This document shows, in pieces, positions 16,757 through 25,677 of a stretch of 64,000 nt of DNA. Origin of the DNA: Pseudomonas tolaasii NCPPB 2192 (GTDB lineage: Bacteria; Pseudomonadota; Gammaproteobacteria; Pseudomonadales; Pseudomonadaceae); contig NZ_PHHD01000001.1 in assembly GCF_002813445.1 (NCBI RefSeq), forward strand, positions 496,001 to 560,000, given 5' to 3'. The notes beneath the pieces are model-generated. The model saw only the letters and a program-made list of their open reading frames with translations, searched no databases and was not told where the DNA came from. A program made the translations under genes and the position numbers. Position 1 is the first letter of the stretch. Each line of letters begins with the position of its first letter.

Positions 16757-18847
16757 ATGGGTACCCGACTCACCCCCTTCGCCCACGACAGCCGTCGCGC
16801 TGCCGACACTTGTGCACTCTCGCTGAAGTGGAGTTTCCAACTGCTGCTGGACCTGGGGGGGCATCGGAATTTAATCAGTCGACACGGGTTCAACGATGAT
16901 GATCTGGCCCGTGAGGTTGGCCTGACCAAATGGGTAGACCGAGACGAGTACAGCCAACCGCAAGCCTTGTCGGCCCTGCGTCGAGCCGCTCGCGCTTTCG
17001 AGGCAAGCAATCTGGATACACCTTACCCGGATCGCCTGGGGAGCAATCTGGAGGCATTGGGGACATTGTTGGGACTGGAAGAGGAAGAGTTGCGGGTACT
17101 GGGTTTCTGCGTACTGATGCATATCGACCCGGTGCTCTGTGATGCTACCGATCAGTTGGGCATGGTGGGATTCAACCGTGCCATGAAAGTCCTCGCGGTA
17201 TTGTTGGGCCTGCAACTCCCCGAGGTCGAGGCCTGCCTGGCGAGTAATAGCCCCCTGATCCGGGCGGGCTTGCTGGAGGTCGGGAGCAATTCCCGCGCCT
17301 CAACAGCACTGAGTTCGATGTTATCGGTGAGTAATCAGGAGCTTCCCGGCCTGCTGCGATTCAGCAAAGGCACATCACTGGATTTGTTTGCTTATGCCTT
17401 CCGCCTGAGTCCGCCAGGCAGCCTGAGCCTGGAGCACTACCGACACATCAAACAGCCACTGAACATCGCCGAACGCTACTTGGCCAAAGCCTTGGCACAG
17501 GGCCGTCAAGGCGTGAACATTCTGCTTTATGGTCCGCCAGGCACCGGCAAGACTCAGCTCAGTCGACTGCTCGCAAAGAGCCTGAGCAGCGCGCTTTATG
17601 AAGTGGCCTGCACGGACAGCGATGGCGACCCCGTGCATGCAAAACAGCGTCTGTGCTCCCTGCGCGCGGCCAATAGCGTGCTGCGCTCGCAACGGGCCCT
17701 GCTCGTACTGGATGAGATCGAAGACATCTTTCAAACCGCCAGCACCGACGCTCATAGTCGCTCGCAGAAGGGTTGGATCAATCGCATGCTGGAGGAGAAT
17801 GCGCTGCCGTGTTTCTGGTTGAGCAATAGCATTGAGGCTATCGACGCTGCACATATACGTCGCTTCGATCTGGTGATCGAGATCCCCAACCCGCCCTTGG
17901 CGCAGCGCAAGCAGATGCTGCGTGAGTGTGGCGGGGGCAAGTTGAGTGATCAGTTGATAGAGCATCTCAGTGCCCATGAACAGGTGACACCGGCGGTGCT
18001 GGAGCGAGCCGTACGAGTAGGCCGCAGCGTAGGAAACCGTGCCAGCAAGACGCTGGACACGACGATCCGTTGCATCGTCGACGGCACGCTGAAAGCACAA
18101 GGCCTCGAGAAGCTGCAACAAGACGGTGGTAGCAGCTTGCCCACCTTCTACTCACCGCAATGGATCAACGCCGACCACGCTCTTGACGGTCTGGTTGACG
18201 GACTGCGCGTCCATCCCCAGGCACGCCTGTGCTTCTACGGCCCGCCAGGTACCGGTAAAACTGCCTTTGGCCAATGGCTGGCGCAAGAGTTGGGCAAGCC
18301 GTTGATGGTCAAGCGCGTCTCCGACCTGGTTTCACCCTATGTCGGAATGACGGAGCAGAATCTGGCGGGCGCCTTCGAGCGCGCGCATCAGGAAGACGCA
18401 GTGCTGCTGCTCGATGAGGTTGACAGTTTTTTGCAGGACCGACGCAAGGCGCGGCAGAGCTGGGAGGTGACCGCGGTCAATGAAATGCTCACGCAAATGG
18501 AGAGCTATCAAGGGCTGTTCATTGCCTCGACCAACCTGATCCGAGACCTGGACGAGGCTTCCTTGCGGCGCTTCGATCTGAAGGTACATTTCGGTTACCT
18601 GGTCACCGCCCAGGCCCTGGCGTTGTTTGCCGCACACTTGAAAGCGCTGGCCTTGAAAGACCCGCAGCACAGCGCAGCCAATCGCTTGCGAGGTGAGGCG
18701 CATCTGACCCCGGGTGACTTTGCGGCAGTGGCGCGCCGAGGGCGTTTCAAGCCATTCGCCAGTGCCGACGAGCTGGCGGGGGCGTTGCTGGCCGAGTGCC
18801 GACTCAAATCCGCCGGGCAACAGCGCCCAATCGGTTTCATACATTAA
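16757..18847 (+). CDS. Double AAA+ ATPase
   Basis: A 696-residue protein with two AAA+ modules. The first has Walker A GPPGTGKT near residue 258 and Walker B LLVLDEIEDIF; the second has Walker A GPPGTGKT near 495 and Walker B LLLDEVDSF, followed by the sensor-like IASTN and LRRFDLK. The N-terminal 230 residues are helical and unfamiliar, possibly a substrate-recognition domain. This is the general layout of unfoldase or remodelling ATPases. The second gene of the probable operon is WYL regulator 1, 95 bp downstream, separated by a strong hairpin. Role in the cluster unknown; disassembling or activating the GTPase complex is one possibility. Confidence 0.85.
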   Translation: MGTRLTPFAHDSRRAADTCALSLKWSFQLLLDLGGHRNLISRHGFNDDDLAREVGLTKWVDRDEYSQPQALSALRRAARAFEASNLDTPYPDRLGSNLEALGTLLGLEEEELRVLGFCVLMHIDPVLCDATDQLGMVGFNRAMKVLAVLLGLQLPEVEACLASNSPLIRAGLLEVGSNSRASTALSSMLSVSNQELPGLLRFSKGTSLDLFAYAFRLSPPGSLSLEHYRHIKQPLNIAERYLAKALAQGRQGVNILLYGPPGTGKTQLSRLLAKSLSSALYEVACTDSDGDPVHAKQRLCSLRAANSVLRSQRALLVLDEIEDIFQTASTDAHSRSQKGWINRMLEENALPCFWLSNSIEAIDAAHIRRFDLVIEIPNPPLAQRKQMLRECGGGKLSDQLIEHLSAHEQVTPAVLERAVRVGRSVGNRASKTLDTTIRCIVDGTLKAQGLEKLQQDGGSSLPTFYSPQWINADHALDGLVDGLRVHPQARLCFYGPPGTGKTAFGQWLAQELGKPLMVKRVSDLVSPYVGMTEQNLAGAFERAHQEDAVLLLDEVDSFLQDRRKARQSWEVTAVNEMLTQMESYQGLFIASTNLIRDLDEASLRRFDLKVHFGYLVTAQALALFAAHLKALALKDPQHSAANRLRGEAHLTPGDFAAVARRGRFKPFASADELAGALLAECRLKSAGQQRPIGFIH

Positions 18848-18858
18848 CCAGACTAAAG

Positions 18859-18895
18859 GTTGCCGGGTTGTCGCCGATAGGCAGACAACCCGGCA
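18859..18895 (+). terminator. 13-bp perfect hairpin between the AAA+ and WYL genes
   Basis: TTGCCGGGTTGTC pairs perfectly with GACAACCCGGCAA across an 11-nt loop, 11 bp after the AAA+ stop. No T-tract follows (AATTCG), so partial termination that lowers expression of the WYL gene relative to the ATPase is more likely than a full stop. Confidence 0.5.
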
Positions 18896-18942
18896 AATTC
18901 GCTAGCCACAGGCCAGCTTCAATATTACAAGGATGATTTCTC

Positions 18943-19974
18943 TTGCCATCAGCCAAGATCCATACCGCGTTGAGTCGTCAATGGGAGTTGTTGCAACAGC
19001 TTCCCAAACGCGCCCCTGGTATCACAGTGAGTGAGTTGCTGACCCGCCTGACGACCGCAGGCTACTCCATCAGCCGCCGCAGCATCGAGCGCGACCTGCG
19101 TGACCTGTCCCTGGTGTTTCCGTTGCAGTGCAACGATGGAGGAACGCCCTTCGGTTGGTATTGGAAGCCGGGCGTGAGCGTCGAGTTGCAGGGCATCACC
19201 TTGACTGAAGCCGTAAGTCTGGCGCTGGTCGAAGATGCCGTGCGCCCGCTCCTTCCGGGCAGCATGTTGAGCGTGCTGGAACCGCGTTTCGAACATGCCC
19301 GGCAAAAACTCAAAGGCCTCGAAGACGGCAACCCCGCTGCCCGCTGGCCCGACAAAGTGGCGAGCGTTCGACCGGATTTCAATCTTCGAGCGCCGGAAAT
19401 CCAGGCAGAAACGCTGGAAGCACTGCAACACGCCCTGATCAGCGAACAGCAAGTCCATTGTCAGTACTATTCGGCACACACCGACAAACTCAGTGAACTG
19501 ACTCTCAACCCCCTGGCGATTGTCCAGCGTGGGCTGATCACCTATCTCATCGCCACCGCTGCGCCCTATACCGATGTCCGTCAGTTCGCGGTGCATCGCT
19601 TTCGCGCGGTAACGGTACTCGAAACTCCGTGCCAAGGGCTGGAGACGTTCGAACTGCAAACCTACTTGGCCACCGACGCCTTGCAGTTTGGCAAACCGGA
19701 GAAGATCCGGTTCAAGGCCTGGGTGAGCGAACACCAGGCAAGGATGATTCGTGAAACGCCCTTGAGCACGGACATGGTGCTAGAGGCGCTGTCGGATGGT
19801 TTTCAGGTGCAGGCGACCGTCAACAATACCTGGCAGCTGCACTGGTGGATTTTGTCTTTGGGTGATTCGTTGGTCGTGCGGGAACCGCCGGAGTTGCGCC
19901 AGCAAATGGGAGACACATTGCGGAGGGCGGCTGCAGCGTACGAACAGGAGGAAGGCAAGGCGAGCCTGGTGTAA
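18943..19974 (+). CDS. WYL-domain transcriptional regulator 1
   Basis: A 343-residue regulator starting at TTG with ACAAGGA 9 bp upstream. A winged helix-turn-helix occupies about residues 20-75 (ISRRSIERDLRDLS is the recognition-helix region). The WYL domain follows at about 160-225 (YYSAHTDKLSELTLNPLAIV then LITYLIA), then a C-terminal WCX-like domain. WYL proteins sense nucleic-acid or nucleotide ligands and usually repress defence genes through inverted-repeat operators. Because it sits in the operon behind the CGACA-N5-TGTCG repeat at 16651, it is the best candidate to bind the four copies of that repeat; this is inference. Confidence 0.88.
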   Translation: MPSAKIHTALSRQWELLQQLPKRAPGITVSELLTRLTTAGYSISRRSIERDLRDLSLVFPLQCNDGGTPFGWYWKPGVSVELQGITLTEAVSLALVEDAVRPLLPGSMLSVLEPRFEHARQKLKGLEDGNPAARWPDKVASVRPDFNLRAPEIQAETLEALQHALISEQQVHCQYYSAHTDKLSELTLNPLAIVQRGLITYLIATAAPYTDVRQFAVHRFRAVTVLETPCQGLETFELQTYLATDALQFGKPEKIRFKAWVSEHQARMIRETPLSTDMVLEALSDGFQVQATVNNTWQLHWWILSLGDSLVVREPPELRQQMGDTLRRAAAAYEQEEGKASLV

Positions 19975-20021
19975 CTCGCCAGGAGGGTTCCAGACTGGCG
20001 GATCAATGCACTTTGCGGGTT

Positions 20022-20222
20022 CTAGCGAAACGGTCGCACCAGCCTGGCCTTGAAAATTTCCAGCCGAGAAGCCGGCCGTACATCCAATGCAGTGTGTCGG
20101 CATGAGGGGCAAATGGAAAACCAGTCGATCCCCTCACGCAGCGTATCGCTGGGCGGCACCGTTGTTTTTTTCCAGTGGCATTGGGGACAGGTGAATGTGA
20201 AGGGATGGGGCGGCCAAGGCAT
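20022..20222 (-). CDS. Small zinc-ribbon protein
   Basis: A 66-residue protein with two CPxC knuckles, CPQCHW at about residues 12-17 and CPSCRH at about 38-43, spaced as in a small zinc ribbon. The C-terminus is basic (LEIFKARLVRPFR). Similar short proteins occur in pseudomonads as far as I recall, supporting this frame over the longer overlapping one (20003-20287), which lacks any motif. It lies 51 bp behind the tiny membrane peptide on the same strand and converges with WYL regulator 1. Nucleic-acid or protein binding is likely; role unknown. Confidence 0.7.
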   Translation of the reverse strand: MPWPPHPFTFTCPQCHWKKTTVPPSDTLREGIDWFSICPSCRHTALDVRPASRLEIFKARLVRPFR

Positions 20223-20273
20223 GGAGATAACCCGTCAGTCGTAGAAAAATGAAATCGTCGACGCTGCACGGCG

Positions 20274-20393
20274 TCAGGCCGAATCACCGGCGCGTTTGTC
20301 CAGTTCCTGTTTCATCTCGTTGTATTCACGGAAGAACTCGTAGCCTTTTTTTACAACGACGATGACGCCAATAATTGCGAACAGATTTTTCAT
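20274..20393 (-). CDS. Tiny 39-aa single-pass membrane peptide (paralogue 2)
   Basis: A 39-residue peptide: MKNLFAIIGVIVVV forms one short membrane segment, followed by KKGYEFFREYNEMKQE and a charged tail. The frame is open to 20489, but the ATG at 20393 matches the start of the paralogue at 16468-16599 and has AAGGGA about 8 bp upstream. The inverted repeat at 20484 lies 91 bp before it. The zinc-ribbon gene follows. The repeated pairing of this peptide with the repeat suggests that it is a deliberate part of the regulon. Confidence 0.72.
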   Translation of the reverse strand: MKNLFAIIGVIVVVKKGYEFFREYNEMKQELDKRAGDSA

Positions 20394-20483
20394 GCTGCTG
20401 TCCCTTATGGTTGCCTGACTCAAGCGGTTCGGTTCGGTGTAAACCATTCGTCCTGCTGATGAGGCGAGCATGAGGGCGAAGCG

Positions 20484-20498
20484 CGACAAGACGTGTCG
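20484..20498. promoter_or_regulatory. Inverted repeat CGACA-N5-TGTCG, candidate WYL operator (site 3)
   Basis: A perfect 5-5-5 repeat with spacer AGACG, between the end of the 186-aa membrane-hairpin gene (20548) and the tiny peptide gene (start 20393), both on the minus strand. It would control the peptide and zinc-ribbon genes. Confidence 0.6.
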
Positions 20499-20547
20499 TG
20501 ATCGGATGACTCATCGGCGCTTTGCTGAGGACTGCACCCTGCGCGCA

Positions 20548-21108
20548 CTACTCCAGCAAGAGCCCATTGACCAATCGATAAGCCTCAGGCAACGCCAACT
20601 TTCCGCCTTCCACCGCCTCGATCAGCCGTAGCGCCTTATCGGCACTGATGACATCTTTCTCGATCACCTCACGAAGTGACGAAATAAAACCGGACTTGTC
20701 CAACAGCGTGACCGCCCCCATGCGCTCTTTGGCCTCCATCCCGGCCAACCGCTCCTGGTAGACCAACAACAATTCCTGCTTGCGCCCCTCTGACATCGCA
20801 CCGCCGCGAATCCAGCGCGAGACGCCGTAGGCCAGAACACCACCGGCTGCCGCAGCGCCTAGTGCCCAGCCAAGTGGCGTCGCCGCCACGGCAGTGACAC
20901 CGACCCAACCGGCGGCGGCGGTGAGGACCGGAATACTGGTCGCACCCGCGATACTCGCCACCGTGCCAGCTGCGGCGGCACCGAGGCCGATACCGAGCGT
21001 GCTGATGCCAACCTCCCCCAGGATGCGTACACGGTCGTGGGGGGCACGCTCAAGCTCATCGATGACCTTGAGCAGCTGCTTTTTGCTGATCTTCGATGGC
21101 CGACTCAT
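20548..21108 (-). CDS. Membrane-hairpin protein with Gly/Ala-rich segments
   Basis: A 186-residue protein. Residues about 30-95 are two Gly/Ala-rich hydrophobic segments (LGIGLGAAAAGTVASIAGA and PLGWALGAAAAGGVLAYGV) that would form a membrane hairpin of glycine-zipper type. A basic start and a helical, charged C-terminus of about 90 residues (LLDKSGFISSLREVIEKD) flank it. I do not recognise the family. It overlaps the 171-aa membrane protein by ATGA and is the last gene of the McrB/McrC-like operon. Such hairpins are known from pore-forming effectors and from membrane anchors; the sequence does not tell which. Confidence 0.72.
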   Translation of the reverse strand: MSRPSKISKKQLLKVIDELERAPHDRVRILGEVGISTLGIGLGAAAAGTVASIAGATSIPVLTAAAGWVGVTAVAATPLGWALGAAAAGGVLAYGVSRWIRGGAMSEGRKQELLLVYQERLAGMEAKERMGAVTLLDKSGFISSLREVIEKDVISADKALRLIEAVEGGKLALPEAYRLVNGLLLE

Positions 21109-21620
21109 GATGTTTTCGCCGAAGAAAATTCAGCCATGATGATCTGGAGCGTCTCAATGAACAGATCAAAGTACGTCCGGGCCATTTCGATAAGGTTCTG
21201 CGGAAGCTCCTCCAGGCTCACCCCTCTGCCGTTCCCGTCCGGATGCTTATCGCGTTGATGACCGGTGGCCGCGATCGTCACGCCAAGCAGTGCCCCCAAT
21301 GGCGCCAATATCGAACCGAGCAACGGAATCGCAGCGATCAGCGAAGCGATAGCAGCACCCAACACGGTGCCAATGGCCAGATTCTTATGCGCCGTAATGA
21401 AGTCGCGCAACTTCATTACGATCAGCTTGCCGATGGAAACAACCTTGTTACCGATGCGCTGAGTCACGTTGAGCAGCTCTTTGACTCGTACAGCGATTTC
21501 GGGCGACAGACCGCATTCGCGCAACCAGATATAAAGATCGCTGCTGGCCATGGAATCACTTTCGGCTTGCATTAGTGCAAGCTCCAGCTCGGCTTGGGCC
21601 TTTGCAATTATTGTTGTCAT
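21105..21620 (-). CDS. Second membrane-hairpin protein of the McrBC-like operon
   Basis: A 171-residue protein. A helical N-terminal half (ELELALMQAESDS; LRECGLSPEIAVRVKELL) is followed at about residues 80-120 by a hydrophobic hairpin (IGTVLGAAIASLIAAIPLLG and LAPLGALLGVTIAAT) and a short helical tail. It starts 42 bp after the McrC-like gene and overlaps the next membrane protein by ATGA. Two small membrane proteins coupled behind McrB/McrC-like genes are not part of the standard McrBC pair, so they may be the effectors or anchors of this variant. Family unknown. Confidence 0.72.
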   Translation of the reverse strand: MTTIIAKAQAELELALMQAESDSMASSDLYIWLRECGLSPEIAVRVKELLNVTQRIGNKVVSIGKLIVMKLRDFITAHKNLAIGTVLGAAIASLIAAIPLLGSILAPLGALLGVTIAATGHQRDKHPDGNGRGVSLEELPQNLIEMARTYFDLFIETLQIIMAEFSSAKTS

Positions 21621-21662
21621 TGCGCTTCCTTTTTGAGCGTTACGTAAGTTTCAGTTCAGTGG

Positions 21663-23255
21663 CTAAGGAGTTGCAGCCATAAAAAGCTCCACTGATTCTG
21701 AATCTGTGCAGCCCCTTGCAAAGGGTTTTAACACCGTTTGCAATCCGTTGTGTTCAACGCTCAGCACCGCGACGCCAACACCATTGGCTTTCTGGTACGT
21801 CATCGTCTCCAACAATGGCGCACCTCCTGAGCGAGGCACCAGTAATATCGATAAATCCGGCTTGCGGCCCTTCCAGCGCAAGCAGTCCCGGTACAAATGC
21901 GCCGACACCATGCCCTCCAGTACCCACTTGCGCTCAACTCGGTACTTGGCGTCCATCACAATGAACGAGCTCCCCGCCGGGCTTTCCACCGTAACGACAA
22001 TGTCGGGACGGCGCTCTCCAGAAATGCTGGAAAAACCGTGACTGGTTTTTTGGTCGAACGCCGGGCAGCACACCTGTAGCCAGACATCGACCTGAGTCTC
22101 AGCCCCCCTCCCTTCACAACGTACGACGTCCACGCGTGAACCGGGCCAAAAATCACGCCACTGCAGGTCGGGATAGATCGACTTCATCATGGCCACCACC
22201 TGGAGGTAGCACCAACGCTCGTATATCTCCCATGTCGGGCTGATCCATAAGCGCTCTCCCTCGCTACTGCCGTCAATACCAGGGCGCAGCACGTACCATC
22301 CATGACGATAGGCCCGAGCGTAAGCAGGATGAGCGGAAACCGCGTTGAGCCCGGCAGCGGAAATTCGAGGCTGGCGCAGAGAGCAGAACGGCTCCCTGCG
22401 TTGAATTCTACGAAGGTCACTGTGCAAGCCTTCGAGGAACTCAATCCGCCGTCCAAGCCGAGGAGTCAACGCGGAGCGAGCCCCCGTATCGCCCTCTCCA
22501 TCAATGATCTTTAGCAAGGCGGCAATGACGTATCGGCTGCGTCGCAGGGTTTCGCCAAGGACAACAGCCAACGCCTGATTGGCCGGATTATCCAGGTCCT
22601 CGAACACAGTGGGCACATCAAAGTGCAACACCTCACCGCTGGTATTGGCCGGTTCGAGGTTATAGAGCAACGCCGTCGCCGCAGGGTCTTGCAAGGCGCG
22701 TCGCAGGGTCTGGCGATCAATACGACGCAATTGATGCGCTGGCCGTAATGTTCGCTCTCGGTGCAGCCGTGTCAGCGGCTTGCGCAAGACTTCGGTAAAC
22801 GCTGACAACAACGCCGGGCCATAACGTTTCAGTCGGGCATATTGCAGGTGCGGGTTGCTGGTCAGACCTTCCCGACCCACCTCCAACCGGGCGTACTCGT
22901 TGCCCATCAGCAAACGTATATCGAAGGCAAGGAGCTCGTCGAACATCGCGGCAAACGAAGTCTCGCCGAGCTTGTTTTGATCCGGAGCCACATCAAAGTG
23001 GTAGGTCGCTAAAACCTTGCCGTCAGTATCAATCAACTCAGCGACGACTTTGCCCGCATAAAAACCCGGCTCCCATCGCCATGCATCAAATGCCTCATGG
23101 CGCGAGCTTTCCAACGGTTCATCATCAACAAACAAGCGGGACCCGGGGACAATCTCGAAATAATAAGTGCCGCGCTCCATGAAGCCCGAAGCCAAGGCTT
23201 CGGGGCTGACGGTAAACATGCTGCCTTGTTTGTCAACGCATCGGATAATCGCCAT
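21663..23255 (-). CDS. McrC-like protein with DUF2357/PD-(D/E)xK nuclease features
   Basis: A 530-residue protein. The C-terminal third contains RRPDIVVTVES followed by SFIVMDAKYRVER, a PD...(D/E)xK nuclease core (Asp of PDIV, Asp and Lys of DAKYR) as in McrC/DUF2357-DUF524 nucleases. The N-terminal part is beta-rich, and the middle is helical with several Arg-rich stretches. The gene starts 3 bp after the McrB-like ATPase, the standard order for type IV restriction systems in which the motor drives the nuclease at modified DNA. Which modification is recognised cannot be seen. Confidence 0.8.
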   Translation of the reverse strand: MAIIRCVDKQGSMFTVSPEALASGFMERGTYYFEIVPGSRLFVDDEPLESSRHEAFDAWRWEPGFYAGKVVAELIDTDGKVLATYHFDVAPDQNKLGETSFAAMFDELLAFDIRLLMGNEYARLEVGREGLTSNPHLQYARLKRYGPALLSAFTEVLRKPLTRLHRERTLRPAHQLRRIDRQTLRRALQDPAATALLYNLEPANTSGEVLHFDVPTVFEDLDNPANQALAVVLGETLRRSRYVIAALLKIIDGEGDTGARSALTPRLGRRIEFLEGLHSDLRRIQRREPFCSLRQPRISAAGLNAVSAHPAYARAYRHGWYVLRPGIDGSSEGERLWISPTWEIYERWCYLQVVAMMKSIYPDLQWRDFWPGSRVDVVRCEGRGAETQVDVWLQVCCPAFDQKTSHGFSSISGERRPDIVVTVESPAGSSFIVMDAKYRVERKWVLEGMVSAHLYRDCLRWKGRKPDLSILLVPRSGGAPLLETMTYQKANGVGVAVLSVEHNGLQTVLKPFARGCTDSESVELFMAATP

Positions 23256-23258
23256 GTT

Positions 23259-25523
23259 TCAGCGCCAGAACCGGGCGGAACCCAAAGAACGCAAATCATC
23301 CAGCAACTCGCCGACTTTGGTTGCCGAATCCTCCAGCTTCATATCCCGCAACAAGGTACGGCAGTCTGCGAAGGCAGCCTGAACCCGAGGTGTGTCTTCA
23401 CCGCGCAGTTTGGGCAGGACTTTGGCGTAGATGGCTTGATCCAGTGCCGCATCAAAATCAATCACACCGCCGCGTCCGGCCTGCTCGATGTAACCAATGA
23501 CATCGTGGATTGTGCGCCAGCCGAAATGCAGGCGTGCCGGGCGCAAGGCCTTGACCAGCCCCTTGAGCGTGTCACGGACTTTGGTAATTTTCGCCTCAGG
23601 CAAAGCACTGGTTTTCCAGCCGGGGAACGCTTCAACGTCGATCTCCCAGAACTCAATCACTGCCGCCCGGTCGAGCACCTTGTCGCTCAGGCCGTGTGTC
23701 GTTTCATCCATATTCACGGTACCAATGATCACCAGGTTACTCGGGTACGTGATGGTCGCCGGCACGCCGCTGATGTCATTATCCTGAGCATGGAGCTCAA
23801 TGTGGCCACCTGTCTCCATGGCCGAAAGCAGCGGTGCCAGATATTGCTCCGGGTGCGACAGGTTCATTTCGTCCAGCACAACAGTATATGGACGTTCGGA
23901 GTCGGCACTGGCCCTAAGCAGGAAATCGACGAATGCCGTGCGTACGTAGCTCTCGCTATTCAATGGATTGACGTAACCCAGCAGGCAAGAGGGATCATGC
24001 CAGCCAGGCTGGACAGGGACTGTAAGCAGTCCCTCTGATGGCTGGCTTTGCCCCTCGTGCAACGCCAGCGCATAACCTCGAGCGAGTACCGTTTTACCGG
24101 CGCCACTGAGCCCGGTAAGGACAGCAAAATGGCGGCGCGGATGACTCCAGAGTCCTGCATCAAGACGAGCCACCAGGCTGATCGGAAAGGCGATATCTTC
24201 GGGAAAACTACGCAGGATGGTTTCCAGCGAAGGGCGCTCGAACGGCACACCTTCGCCACTGGATGGCACCGCGCTGGTTGAAACAGCCCCAGGGTCTGAA
24301 GTAAGTGATTGGGGCTCCCAGTGGATTTGCGCTGCCCAGGCCTCACCGAGCTCGGTCAGGTGCTGCAGTTTGTCTGCACGGGTTTCGACCAATTGCAGGG
24401 CACGCAGCCAAAAGGTCAGACTGGTCAATGCCCGATCGCTGGTCCATCCGGTGTTTACCTTTCTCAACGCTTCATTCAACGCACTGACGGACATTGGACC
24501 GCTGTGCAATGCATAGAGCATGTGATCAAACCCAAGAACGCGGGTCAGCAGCCAGTCCGAGACTTCATCAGGCTCGCCAGTCTCCAGCAGTCCCTCACCT
24601 CGCGGCGTCAGATGGATCTCGTCGCCTTGAGCGCGCAGAACACCCCATTCGGCAATGAGTGAATTGAGTTGTGTTCGGATACTCGAAGTCGCGTGACTTG
24701 GGTTGATCGAGCGCATGTGCTCCACCAAATCTTCTCGCTTGCATCCCTCTTTGGCGAACTCAATAATCGCCCTGATGGTCGCGATACCACCACCGATGGC
24801 GAGCATGCCGCGACGTCGGCGCTCAGCTGGTAAAGGATTCAAGCGCTCCTGACCTGTAGCGGGGTCTGCGATTTCCGTGGCCTCGGCTTCCTGCTCTCTT
24901 ACGAATTTCATGTAGAGCAGCCAAGGCAGAGTCATGCGCTCCAGCGTCGGTATTGATAGTCCTTTTTCTCGTTCACCCAAAACATCGTCCAGGCGCTCAA
25001 GCACACTCCGATGCAGAGAAAGCTCACGCTCCGTGCCTCCCACACCTATCAACGAAGCCAAAGTACGCAACTTCGGGTAGTGAGCGAGTGTGGTCAGTTC
25101 AGTTGGGCACAACGCTGCAAAAAGACGATACTTTTTAAGCCTCGGATTGCGTCGCACAAGGGGAGGAGCAACTAGTTGGTTCAACTCGCGCCAGCCTTCC
25201 TTGAGCACCTGATCATGAAGGTGAACATCACCAGCTTTGAGCGATGCCCGAATACTCCAAAGGCATTTGGCGACTCCAGGATCGGCGATCACCTCTGACA
25301 CATTGACTGTGCCCATACCCGTTTTTGTAATGACCTCACTTTCCCACAGCAGCTCTTGAAACGCTGTACTACAAAACTCCTCCTGATCAGCGTCTTGTAC
25401 TTTACGAAGGAACTCCGACAGCTTTTTCAGCCAGCTCTGATACCAAGGCAGCTCACGATTGTGAGCCAATACCGCCTCACAGGCTGCCTTCAGATTTGCG
25501 TTATCCTTCAGATCTACCGCCAC
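23259..25523 (-). CDS. McrB-like AAA+ motor protein
   Basis: A 754-residue protein. The C-terminal AAA+ module has Walker A GLSGAGKT near residue 471, Walker B VVLDEMNLSHPEQY and the McrB-type GTVNMDETTHGLSDKVLDRA, so it belongs to the McrB/dynein-related class. The N-terminal 400 residues contain a winged-helix-like area (HLTPRGEGLL; HLTELGEAW) and no recognised base-flipping domain. The start is a GTG at 25523 preceded by AAGGGG. With the adjacent McrC-like nuclease it forms a type IV-like restriction pair. Confidence 0.83.
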   Translation of the reverse strand: MAVDLKDNANLKAACEAVLAHNRELPWYQSWLKKLSEFLRKVQDADQEEFCSTAFQELLWESEVITKTGMGTVNVSEVIADPGVAKCLWSIRASLKAGDVHLHDQVLKEGWRELNQLVAPPLVRRNPRLKKYRLFAALCPTELTTLAHYPKLRTLASLIGVGGTERELSLHRSVLERLDDVLGEREKGLSIPTLERMTLPWLLYMKFVREQEAEATEIADPATGQERLNPLPAERRRRGMLAIGGGIATIRAIIEFAKEGCKREDLVEHMRSINPSHATSSIRTQLNSLIAEWGVLRAQGDEIHLTPRGEGLLETGEPDEVSDWLLTRVLGFDHMLYALHSGPMSVSALNEALRKVNTGWTSDRALTSLTFWLRALQLVETRADKLQHLTELGEAWAAQIHWEPQSLTSDPGAVSTSAVPSSGEGVPFERPSLETILRSFPEDIAFPISLVARLDAGLWSHPRRHFAVLTGLSGAGKTVLARGYALALHEGQSQPSEGLLTVPVQPGWHDPSCLLGYVNPLNSESYVRTAFVDFLLRASADSERPYTVVLDEMNLSHPEQYLAPLLSAMETGGHIELHAQDNDISGVPATITYPSNLVIIGTVNMDETTHGLSDKVLDRAAVIEFWEIDVEAFPGWKTSALPEAKITKVRDTLKGLVKALRPARLHFGWRTIHDVIGYIEQAGRGGVIDFDAALDQAIYAKVLPKLRGEDTPRVQAAFADCRTLLRDMKLEDSATKVGELLDDLRSLGSARFWR

Positions 25524-25546
25524 CAGTCATGCCCCTTATTGTCTTG

Positions 25547-25564
25547 TTGGGCGACCGCGCCCAA
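25547..25564. promoter_or_regulatory. Perfect 7-4-7 inverted repeat before the McrB-like gene
   Basis: TTGGGCG-ACCG-CGCCCAA lies 24 bp before the GTG start of the McrB-like gene. It differs in sequence and spacing from the CGACA repeats. It could be an operator or a hairpin in the leader. Confidence 0.35.
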
Positions 25565-25677
25565 TACCGTATCTGCTAAATATTTGCATGCGGAGTTACA
25601 CCACCTCCTAGGAGAATCCAGCCTGTAACACTGGCTTCTGGCCCATCACCTTTCAGGCAAACGATTAACACGAGCCA

